Source: Muricea muricata
Lineage: Eukaryota > Cnidaria > Anthozoa > Malacalcyonacea > Plexauridae
NCBI GenBank assembly: GCA_963855995.1
Contig: OY979723.1
Span: 2,857,001-2,921,000 of the forward strand
Direction: 5' to 3'
DNA length: 64,000 nt
Made by a program: the position numbers and the translations under genes. Below, one piece after another: positions 49,701-59,500 of this stretch (position 1 is its first letter; each line of letters opens with the position of its first letter). The notes under the pieces were generated by a model. It saw nothing but the letters and a program-made list of their open reading frames with translations. It was not told the origin of the DNA and did not search any database.

Positions 49701-51425
49701 AATACTTTGTTTGCATTTCCAGGGGCTGGTTGTATAAAAGGTGTTTAGCTTAAACGGTGGATAAGTCGAAAACATCAAGCAAGTCTATAAACTATTGTAT
49801 GACTGAAAGCAAACTGAACTTGTCGGTCAGAACATAACAACTATGCATAGAACTACGTTTAAGCTAAATGCCTTTCATACAACTGACCCCAGACTTATAT
49901 CTAACAACGTTCTGGCTTAGTATGCAGACAAATTTAAAAAAAACCAGACTTTCAACTCAGGAAAATTTTGAGCTGCTGCAAGAAACAGTAGGCTGAAGAC
50001 CAATATAAAATAACTGCAAAAAGACCTATTCTTGGGTTTCACGTGACGTCATAAATTCCACTGGGGGTCAACTCCAAATCGATACACAGTCATTGGAGGG
50101 AAATGATTTTTAACTGTATGTGTTGACCTTTTGTTTGGCAGCAAATATGTGCAATTTAATGAGATTTGTTAACTCCAGTACAGTATAATCATCAATACAT
50201 TTTGGGTTGACCCCCACTCAGATTTATTGCAAAATGCCATAGTGAAACCCAAGAATATACATGTGCAATGACCATATTATGAAATGCTTAATACTAACAG
50301 TAAGCTCAGAAGTTTGCATAGGGTCCATGTATAAACAGCTTGAGTAATTAATGCCATTCACAGTAAAGTTCAAACTAATGTGTACATAATGAGTGAAAAG
50401 CACACAAAATGAGGTTCTTTCAGCACTTCAAATGATAACAGAACTCAACATTTTGGAACGAACGCCTTTCACAGCTTTCTTTGATTGTGCAAGGGTAATA
50501 CATTATAGTTAGTTATAACAAGGGTTATTTCAACTTTATGCATACAAAACATATAAAGAGAAAGTACATTAATTAAGTTCAATTGCTAGCCAATGTATAT
50601 GTGTGATGGCTCCATCAAGAGCAATCAGTAATATCTATGTTTGTATGCATGAGCTTTATTTCTTTGTAGTAAGAAAATTATTTTCTCCACCCCTGCTGTT
50701 CTTCATCAGATTTGCACGTACAATATATGAATAAATAATATAGGTTAGTTTTGTTGGCAGGAGTTCATACATAAAATGACTCTAATAAAATTTTAATATT
50801 TCCATGTAAAACCAGCCTTTTTGAACGAATCTAAGTGAAGTCTCAAAAGAAGTGACAAATCAACAACGAAATGATCAATTTGCTATCCCAGTTATATAAC
50901 TCGACAGAGGGGGTGTGTCATTGAATTATTAAATAACAACACCCATGCAAATATAGCAATATCACCTAGAATTCAACCAAAATCTACACTAAATGTACCA
51001 AAAATTCGCTAGTTTGCAACTAATATTAAGGAATCTTATAAAAACAAGCAAATATGAGGTAGGGCGAAAATGCGGGAACAATTACAAGTTATATAACTTT
51101 ATAACCAATTTGCAAATCGATTTCAAGATTTGCAAGTTCCAGCAATCGAAATATACCTTTGTAACGCATTGTGTGGAAAAATAAAACCGACATGACCTCG
51201 GCCATCGACGCACACGATGTGGGATGCCTATAACAAGCAAAAAAGCAATATTTGAGTATTTGCGGAAGTTAATCGACTTGCACATGATTGCCACATCACA
51301 TCCACCTACCCAGATTTCGAAGCATTTGTCGACTCGATGCTGTGGATTCGCAGTTTGTTTGCTATGTCGTTCAGCAACTGTATCTTATTTTGATCAGGTC
51401 GGTGGTATGCAGCATCTCCAGACAT
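40733..51425 (-). CDS. TKT: Transketolase
   Basis: Complete protein of about 630 residues (human 623) from twelve exons: 51310-51425, 51157-51227, 49028-49074, 48254-48367, 47987-48084, 47090-47281, 46556-46683, 46110-46303, 44770-45091, 43594-43808, 42359-42575, 40733-40911. All phases close. It is the thiamine-diphosphate enzyme of the non-oxidative pentose phosphate pathway, moving two-carbon ketol units between sugar phosphates in the cytosol. Visible motifs: SGHPTS and KGHSAP histidines, EGHPTP (His113), TGSLGQGL, the ThDP/Mg motif [13 protein letters not shown] with the downstream INxNR-type site ([10 protein letters not shown]), the WHGKAL histidine, and the catalytic glutamate Glu372 in IAEQN. 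The frame before ATG 51425 is open upstream, but this ATG has a good context and fits the family start. Introns carry several minisatellites and foldbacks. Confidence 0.97.
41485..41742. mobile_element. Foldback element in TKT intron 11
   Basis: ACAGACACTCCGAAA ... AAGTCATCTTCAGAAGAATG pairs with its complement ending TTTCGGAGTGTCT; arms of about 110 bases around a pyrimidine-rich centre. Confidence 0.8.
42862..42885. repeat. Poly(C) run of about 24 bases
   Basis: Uninterrupted C run in TKT intron 10. Its length in an assembly is unreliable. Shorter C or G runs occur near 15208, 17650, 20232, 24880 and 55485. Confidence 0.9.
42955..43070. mobile_element. Short palindromic element in TKT intron 10
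   Basis: ACAATTAGATTACGAGCTCG and CGGCGATAGTTGA pair with their complements about 50 bases on. A further palindrome with AACAATAGAGTTGACGTTCG ends follows at about 43253-43380. Confidence 0.65.
43835..44640. repeat. Dispersed ~118-bp tandem repeat, block 5
   Basis: The longest block, about seven units, spacing 116-121 bases, in TKT intron 9. Neighbouring units share variants (TTTATAGAATTGATGGAGCG), a sign of local amplification. Confidence 0.9.
45165..46020. repeat. 80-bp minisatellite in TKT intron 8
   Basis: About ten units of 80 bases (GAGATATCTTTTTCAGGTAG, TTCAGACACAAACCAAGACA, GCTTATTGTAGAATACCACC, TACACTGGACCACCACGTTT). Central units are nearly identical; outer ones are diverged or shortened. 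Confidence 0.93.
46340..46472. repeat. 15-bp tandem repeat in TKT intron 7
   Basis: About eight units of AAAAAAAGATGGATG, with TAAAAAA variants at the end. Frames through it (KKRWM) are artefacts. Confidence 0.9.
49075..51156. other. TKT intron 2
   Basis: 2.1 kb of AT-rich sequence. I see no exon and no clear element, only a short pair of related sequences GAACCCAAGAATA / TTCTTGGGTTTCACGTGACG near 50030 and 50260 that may mark the ends of a small palindromic insertion. Confidence 0.5.
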
Positions 51426-54014
51426 TTTTTGGTTGGTTTTAGAGCTGACTTTCGAAGAAGACTGACAAATTCTACAGCAAAACTGATATCGAATGTCGAT
51501 TGTCCGCACGGATAGCACTCGTGGCGCCTGTCTCACAAGTGATCCTACCTGCAAATACCCGCAAGCCACCTGGATTTTCGGGTGGTGCGCAAAGGCGAAG
51601 CGAATGCGGCAAAATACGCAGAATCAGGTATCGATCAAAAAAAGTTTTTTCATCCACATTTAGAGTGCTCTAACACGTTCATTACTTAATCGATGGAAAC
51701 CATCATTTTAAGAGTTTTAAAGAGCAGAATTTTAGCTTTCGAATGCCACAATTTTTGCGAAATTTAAAAAAGATTGCGCAAATTCAAATCGAATAAAAAA
51801 AGCCAGTCGAAATCGCACATTTTCACCTCTGAGCATCATCAAGGCAGGCAATAAGAAAGGAAATGGGACTAAACTTCAAAAAATGTCAATAAATTCCCGG
51901 CAAACGTCTGAAAAATGCGATATCGACTGGCAACTTTGATTTGATACATATACACATCGCTCAATTTTGATTCAAATTTTATGCTAAACCAATATCATTC
52001 AATTCAAAAGCTGAAGCCTCATCTCCAAAGCTGGATTATCTTTTTCTTGATACACCTATTAAATATGTAGTGCACTAGACGGTGTTGCTTGTTCAAAAGT
52101 CTGTAAGCAGATCAGCTTCATGTTTGTAAGTTTGGAAATATTTTTCCACAAATCTTATAAAATGTACACACAGCCACTGAAGGTGGAACCGATTGTCTAG
52201 TCCCCCGCCTGAAATATGAAGGTCATTTTAATACAGGCCATCCCTCTACCGCCATCCCACAGTATGGCGAGTAAACAACATGGCCACTCAGCAGTCCAAT
52301 ATGTCCAGATGAATGAATGCGCCCCCTATTATTTCTATGCAATTGACTGTGCAGAATAATTGTCGTTTCAGCGTTTCTATATATTGGCCACAAAATGCAA
52401 TTGACTGGCCAGAACCTGCGCAATGAACATGCGTAATACGATATGCGAGGAGACACTGGAAAACTTCAAAGCTACCGACTCGAGTGGTTGTTAACGGTTC
52501 CCAGCGCAAATCGAAAACTATCCGAAGAAAACTCAAAAACAGTTTAATTTGGACAATTTCGGCGAAATTAAAAGTAAATTAAGCCCAATTTACCGGCAAA
52601 ACACGGGGACAGTCGTGGAGTGTTAATTGTGTTTACGACGGGAACAACGCAGGTGCAAATTTTTGAAAGGAAAATTATAAATGAAAATTGATAAGGCAAA
52701 GAAAGTGCAAGGTCTATGATGTAACAGACAATCGTTGTTATCAAAACGACCTGTGCGAACTGCGACTTTTAGGAAAAGGTTTAAGGTTTAAAATTTTAAC
52801 TAAAAGTTTTTTAATTAACATTAATTCTATCTCCCGGCCAAACTACAATAAAATTTAATCGAGTTCAAAGTGCAAACAGAAAGAGGCGAAGCTCTTACTA
52901 TTCAAAGAGCCGAAGCTCTTACTATTTGACATTATATACCATAATACCAATCGTCAAAGTTCTCCTTTTCAAGTGCATCATTGGACGAGACTGTCTCCCT
53001 CGCATCAGTACGAGAGGAGGACAATGCGTTATTCATCGGTAAAAAACGGAAAAAATCACATGCGTCATTGCAACCTTTGGACAGAATTGCCATTGTTGTG
53101 CTCCAATTAATTAAATCTAACGTAATTAATTTTAGAAATAAAATATTTCATGTCTTTTCCTGTGTAGTTCGCTTTGTTTTGTTATTTCTTTGACTTTCGG
53201 TATATGATAAAATAATTATTGACTGTGTTTTCGGAAAACAGTATGTTTTGTGGACCCATCGACAGTCTGGGTCAACAAAACATACCGTTTCCCTCGGGCA
53301 CAGTCAATAAGTGTGTTAAATTGTTAAATATGGTTAGCTGACCTGACAGCGAGTGCTTGATTAGCTTTTTACCTACTGGAAATCCGTGTTTCTTATTCTT
53401 ATCCTTTATGAAACTTTTTGGAAAGGTAAAGAGAGAAATGAGCCTAGCTGGTAGATATTTGACAGAAAATTCTGTTTGTAATTATAAGTGGTTTAGGCCA
53501 AAATGGGTTTCTGCCCCTCAACTACTACCACTACTTTTCTGTGTTGTCCTCGTAAATGAGGGGAATGGAGATGCCCTTTGATTTCATTGAAAACAATTTG
53601 GTTGATTCAAAAGTGTTCGCAATTCCTTTTCGGATTTCTGTTGTGATCAACGCTTGGATTGTGTGCTGTGCTTATAAACTGAAAGTAAAAATGGTTTTGC
53701 TTCAGCTATACCTGAAAAACAACGATCTTGTAGCTTGAGACGAATTAATCGAGTGCACTTTTTCTGCTCTTAAAAAACAGCTGTTTTTCGATTCAGTAAG
53801 ACAATACACCCTTAATACACATTGTCATTGTATTTTAAAAAGGTTTTTATGGCTCATAATTTATGTGTCTATTAGGATAAAAGGAGTGTTTTGTCGAGAT
53901 TCAAGCCAGTAAACACTTGTGGCAGACGCCAGCGGGGTAAGGTCAAAACAACTATACAGCGAACGGAATAACAAGGGGGAAGAAAAATCGAGATAAAATT
54001 CGAAGTAAATCACG
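51426..54014. other. Intergenic stretch between TKT 5' end and the small plus-strand gene
   Basis: No convincing gene. It contains the TKT promoter side, a dispersed repeat at 52255-52465 (related to 13800-14015) and a foldback at 53211-53308 (TATTGACTGTG / CACAGTCAATAA). Plus-strand frames at 52981-53193 and 53357-53581 have no supporting features. Confidence 0.5.
52255..52465. repeat. Dispersed repeat, related to 13800-14015
   Basis: Shares CCACTCAGCAGTCCAA-like, ATTGACTGGCCAGAACCTGC and AATGAACATGCGTAAT with the 13.8 kb copy. Confidence 0.7.
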
Positions 54015-54284
54015 ATGGCTAATTCTACGAAAATAATTGTTACTGCCACAAAATACATTGAAACTGTTCCGAAAATAAGCAAAAATTATGGGGACTACGG
54101 AAGAATTCTTGCGTCCATGTCAATATTTGCCGCTGTCTTCCTTATTTTGACGATTTTGGCCTGTTGTGTCGGATTTGGTCGAGGAACGCCGAAAAACGAC
54201 AAGGAAGCGGCCGTTGGCGTCGAGAATGAAGCTGTAGAAGATCCAAGCGATCCATACGGCATCCGGGTCCTGACGTTGGAGTAA
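54015..54284 (+). CDS. Hypothetical small single-pass membrane protein, 89 residues
   Basis: One-exon frame, not recognised. The ATG context is favourable (CACGATGG). Residues about 32-53 form a strong hydrophobic helix (SMSIFAAVFLILTILACCVG). The N-terminal part is polar with Thr/Lys/Tyr; after the helix comes a charged tail rich in Glu and Asp ending in IRVLTLE. An AATAAA lies 49 bases after the stop (54333-54338). Base composition over the frame is less AT-rich than the flanks. It stands alone on the plus strand between TKT and the SLC16-like gene, with no clear upstream coding exon. It could also be the last exon of a longer gene whose earlier exons I missed. Confidence 0.55.
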   Translation: MANSTKIIVTATKYIETVPKISKNYGDYGRILASMSIFAAVFLILTILACCVGFGRGTPKNDKEAAVGVENEAVEDPSDPYGIRVLTLE

Positions 54285-54332
54285 TCAACGTGAGTTAAAC
54301 TACGATGCTTCGTATTCAATAAGTAAGTGAGG

Positions 54333-54338
54333 AATAAA
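54333..54338 (+). terminator. Poly(A) signal after the small membrane-protein gene
   Basis: AATAAA 49 bases after the stop at 54284; supports the frame as a transcribed 3' end. Confidence 0.5.
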
Positions 54339-55448
54339 TATATGTGATTTATGACGCCCTGCAAGAGTCATTAAAATCTAACGTTTTGAACCTGCATTAT
54401 GGAAAAAAATAAATGCATGTATATAACGCCGTGGCTGAACTTAAATATTAGCATACATAAAGTGTGCATGTTCAATTTTGGATCATCTCTTGCCTGAATT
54501 GATTTATAGTTCGATTTTTAGAGCGACTGATTTCTCCTTGGCAGTCCATTAACTACATTCTGTTCAGTGTCGAAAGATTACTTCTTTGAAAACAATTTGA
54601 AGCTTTTTATGCGACAGAAATACATCTTACTCGTTGGTGGCAATATTCAAACTTTTTAAATTTGTTTCCACCATTGTCTTTTCAAACCAACCTTATTTTA
54701 AAAGAAATTAGTCGAGCAGAACCTAGATAAATCAACATACACTCTATCCTAATTAACGTTCATGCAGCTTGTAAAACAAGTTTGCATGTTGTATAAGCAA
54801 CTAAAGTTATTTATGTTGTAAAACCAGCTAAAGTTATTTGACCTGAGAAGAACAATTATGTATAAAACTAAATATTTATTCTGTTAAACTCATAATTTCG
54901 GTTCCGTACTAGATGTAAAAGTGATTTTTAAATTTCACTTATCCACCGCCTTTGATACAACCGGCCCCAGGCTTCGCTCCTGCGCACTTAACTGAAACAA
55001 TTGCAAATTATTTTTGCAACTCAGGTAATTTGTAAAGACAGAAGAATGCTGAAGAAGAATTCAGGTTTTGATGAAATATTTATTTCTATATCATAAAATT
55101 GAAATATGCAAAGACCCTAGAACATTAAAATGTTTATTTGCATATATATTATTTTTTCGTCGTTTTAATAAATACAGTAAAAGTCTTCATGGATTCTGGA
55201 GACTAAAATAAGTATGTATATATTATCTATATATCTATATATGGCCATTTTCTTAATTGTAATTATTAGCTTCTACCATCATGGCTCCGACCTCTGGGGT
55301 CCGAAATAGCTACAACATTTGTCAATTGCTTACACAACTTATTACAAAGTTTTTTCGGCTCAAGAGACTTATTACAGATTATTGAAAAGATTTTTATCGT
55401 GCTAGCTGTATATTTCAACAATTGTTACCAAGTGTTGAGTAACAGTCT

Positions 55449-55620
55449 CAGTGGCGCCACCAGGGTGATAAAACTTGGAAGGGGGGGGGGGGGAGAACGG
55501 GCGCCAAAGGTGCAAGATTCCTTAGGGGGAGGGGCTCCTTCAAGAAAATCTCAAGATTGGTTATCAAAATAACTGGGGGACCCGCCCCCCTTTTCCGTCC
55601 AAACCCTTGCGGCGCCACTG
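55449..55620. mobile_element. hAT-like element with poly(G) interior
   Basis: Begins CAGTGGCGCCACCAGGG and ends CCCTTGCGGCGCCACTG, with AACAG repeated just outside both ends (probably a decayed 8-bp duplication). Confidence 0.65.
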
Positions 55621-56355
55621 AACAGCCACGCTATATGATAGGAATTTAATGGGCAAAATGGAAACGAGCTTATATGATGAGTCAAAATAAAATTTTGTGG
55701 AAACACCACGTACATTTATTTGTTTTCAATCCTTGATGATAAATTTCCGTGGTGTTTCCAAAAACTTATATTTTAATTTGATATTTACCATGCCAATGTA
55801 CAGGAAACTTATTATGATAAGTTGTTGAATAACAATAAAATAACTTCTGACTGACTTTCTTGGATTTTAAGTTTGTTCTCTTAGCATAAGGTTAATAAAA
55901 TCAATATTTCATTCAGTGTGATATTCTTTTCCAACTTTAATATATAATCTTTGGAATTGATCCTGACCCAACTGTCCGCCATGTTGGAATCAAGTTGCAC
56001 GATCTTAGTTACAGACGGTGATCAGTTTGTCGACAACATGATTAACAATTTGATTACGACCTCGACATTTCTATGAGGTGAAAGTTGATGAGGACAATGA
56101 AGTTATTAAGTCAACTATTACCTCGCAAAAATATCTACACGGAGTAAAACATGAAATATTTAGTCAGTGAACTCTATAAATACTGGAACAATATCTCCTA
56201 GCTTTCCCCGCACGCTGGCATCTGTATATTTAAACTTTTTTTTGTTTTGTATTGAAAATACATTCGGCAAATGATCAAACTTTGGTCGAGCTTCAAGCTT
56301 TTAACGGAAATAGTTTTAGGCCCTTGAAGAGCAAAACTTGTTTGGAAATTCTATG

Positions 56356-56361
56356 TTTATT
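56356..56361 (-). terminator. Poly(A) signal of the SLC16-like gene
   Basis: AATAAA on the minus strand, 150 bases past the stop codon at 56511. Confidence 0.5.
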
Positions 56362-56510
56362 AGTGTTATACAATACAAAACAAATAGACAGTAGAAACTG
56401 AAACAACATAGAGTTGCCTGTGGATGAAGCTGGATAACTCCCATGCCATTTTTCCTGGAGTATAGCGCTTTCTGTTTTGTATGGCTACATTGCACTGTCC
56501 AGTTTTTTAC

Positions 56511-59500
56511 TCATATCAACGCTGTACAATTTGTGGCATCACTGATACACTCTGCCAACATTTCCGGCTTTTCCACCGACTCAAAATCCTCAGCGTCCCC
56601 ACAAAATCTCTTGCAATTCCCGGAGTTTTCAATTTCGATAAAATCTATTTCGCCCAAGCTGTCCAAAGATCCCATACTTATGTTTACATCACAAAACGAC
56701 GTTCCAGACTGAATATCGCTGTCCACATAGTTTGCCGGCGCAGCGGCCGAAAAATATCCGGCATCATTGATGCTTATCCCAGATGAAACACGCGGTAGTA
56801 CCTTATTGTCCCCGTCATCCATCGAGCTCGTGTCTGACGTGTGACCGTTTAGGACTATGACTTCTTTATTGCCTTTGTAGCGGAAATATTTCTCATTTTC
56901 ATTGGTTGAAATTGAAACTATGACGTCATTATTGCCCATTTGACGGGAAAATCCTCCATTCTGATTGGTCGAAATACAAGTATCTGCTATTTTTACTTTT
57001 CGGTTATTTTCTTTTTTAACTCTTCCAGAAATCTGATTGGTTATATCAGTGTAATCATGCCCACCCTCCAGGTGCCATATAGCAGTGCTGTCGTCAGGCT
57101 TAAAAAGGTCCTGGGAACAACTATTGCTATTTTTCCTTTTTCTCGTGTCCAGACCTCTTGGAAGAGGCTCTCGAAGAACAGTCAAACAATTGGACGATCT
57201 GTCATAATTTTCCGCGTACACTTCGACGGCCAAGTCGACGAAACTGCACGCTCTTGAATTGATAAGCCGGTTTGAATTGCGATGTGTTACCGGCACAAGA
57301 TCCCCGGAGTTTTCATCCACCGAAGAAACGAAAATTTCATCCGGTAGTGTAAGGACGGGGGTATCTAGTGCCGATCGCAAGAGGTGGCGTACCAAGAATA
57401 TGAGGCAAGCAGCAACGAAGAGAATCGCACCACAAATGAGAAATGGAACGTGGTAGCTTCCAGTCTGTGTGTATAACCAACCTGCGGGAAAAAAAACAAA
57501 ATATCTATGAGATCTATCTTTGTGCAAAGTTCGCGAGTACGTACCAAATTTTGAAATCAATATCGCCAAGAAAATAGTGACAGGAAATACCAATTTTCGG
57601 CGAGTGTTTCTGCGGGAGAATTCCGCAATTTAGTGTGCATTTTTGGCAACTATGAAGGAGCTGAGTGTCAAACAGAAAATTTTATCTTTTATAATTTTTC
57701 TTCTAAGATTTTGCGAACAAAAATAGCAGATTTTACATGTTGGCATTAAATTTTTTGGTAACGTTACGGACAAGGAATGCCGCAAGGCACTTCTTCTTTC
57801 CCTTCAAAGCTTAAGGTTTTCAGTCTTTCTTTTAATTTTAAAAAGTCCTAGAATTTTAACGTCGATCGAATGCAACTTTTTAATAGTTTTTATTCAGTGA
57901 GATGCGGCCCAAGTTTTGATCACAAGTATTTCGATTCAAAATTCAGAGAAACTGAATCAAATTGGCTTCAGTTCCCACCGCCTCGACATATCGTTCAAGT
58001 TTACCGATAATTCAATGGCCTTAATTCAAGAGACTTTAAATTCAAGACTACTTACCCGCAAATGGGGCGCCGAGCGCGTATGGAAACGCTAAAATCTGAA
58101 ACAATTGTCCCATAGCTTTCATCGCCTGATTTTTGTCCGCAAATACGTCGTCAACGACGAGTGCAAGCAAACAGGAAAAGACGCCATCGAAAACACCGAA
58201 CACTAGACTAAATGTGACCAAAGTGCCGGTATTCGTTGCCAGCGTACACAGGGTGGTTGCTAAGCTCTCCATCAGAAACGTGATTTGACACAACGTGATT
58301 CGACTCAGTCCTCGGAAACCCAACACCTTTCCGGCACCAATCCGACCAATCAGGGATCCAATCGAAATGAAGAGGGGAAGTCGTTCGCCTTCGGATCTAC
58401 GAACGCCTTGGTGGATTGCGTAGTTCACCTGACGGCAGAAAAACGTGTGAATATTTTTTATATAATACCAGTTGATCTGAAAACACGGAAAAGTCAGTCT
58501 GGCACTAGTTGTTAAATAGAAATCCATTTTTGCATCTAAATTATCAAATTTCTCATGAAATATAATTTACTTAGTTTGCCAATTTCTTGCAGACTTACAA
58601 TTTTCTTTATTAAAAACAGTTACCAACTTTCAACAAGATTCACAAAGGAAAGCAAAAGATATAAGTGATTAACAACAGCAAAATGGATTTCTATTTGGTA
58701 GCTAGTTCCAGGCCTTTTACTCACGGTCAGACCACCCAGTAGTTTATAGAATAGCTTCAGTTGAAGGGACATGATACAGCAATAAAAACTGAGATAAACC
58801 AAGTGTAGTTGAAGAAAATCATCGAGTACCGTTGAAACGGAGATGAAAGTTGAGAAGCAAGAGTTTGTATAAAAGTTTTCTCAAGTCTCATATCCTGGTC
58901 AAACAAGAATGAACAATTCTCTACGACTGCGTGGGATGAGAAGAGAATACATTTCTGTACAGTTTTTCAATATTTGCAGTGCATATGCTAATGTTATTCT
59001 AACTATCATAGAAGTATAAGCTCGATGAAGGTTATTCATCTCGGACGTTACACAACGCACGTCTATTTATTTTTTTCACGCGCTCGTCGTTGTCGGGGGA
59101 CACTGCAACATGTTGGCCAGACCCAGGGGGTAAGGTTTGCCTCCTGAGGGTAAGGATTTTTCCTGGTCTTTCGATGTTGTAGTTTTTTCCACTGGTAAAT
59201 TGTAATAGTTTATGCAATGACAATGTAAAGCCATAATGGACATGCATATTAAATAGTTGTGAGTCAATAAATGTAGCGCCGACACCAGGCCCCAAACTCT
59301 ATTTGTGAGACGCGTATTTCTAAAGAGTATATTAGTAGAGAACAAGTGTTGCATAAGGCCCGTTTTCCACTTCAACTGTATCGTAGCGAAACGTAGCGTA
59401 TTTCATTGTTTTGTGAACACTCAGGCAGAACTAATGATATGCATGGACACAACAGAATACGCTACGTTTCGCTACGATACGATTGAAGTGGAAAACGGGT

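Larger units (their letters stand above)
54339..56510. other. Intergenic stretch before the SLC16-like gene 3' end
   Basis: No gene seen. It contains a hAT-like element at 55449-55620 and otherwise AT-rich sequence. Confidence 0.5.

Noticed and set aside
52981..53193. 70-residue plus-strand frame (KKRKKSHASLQPLDR) as an exon upstream of the small membrane gene
   Set aside because: No clear splice pair linking it to 54015 and no recognisable motif.
53357..53581. 74-residue plus-strand frame as a gene
   Set aside because: Contains words of a dispersed repeat and no supporting signal.
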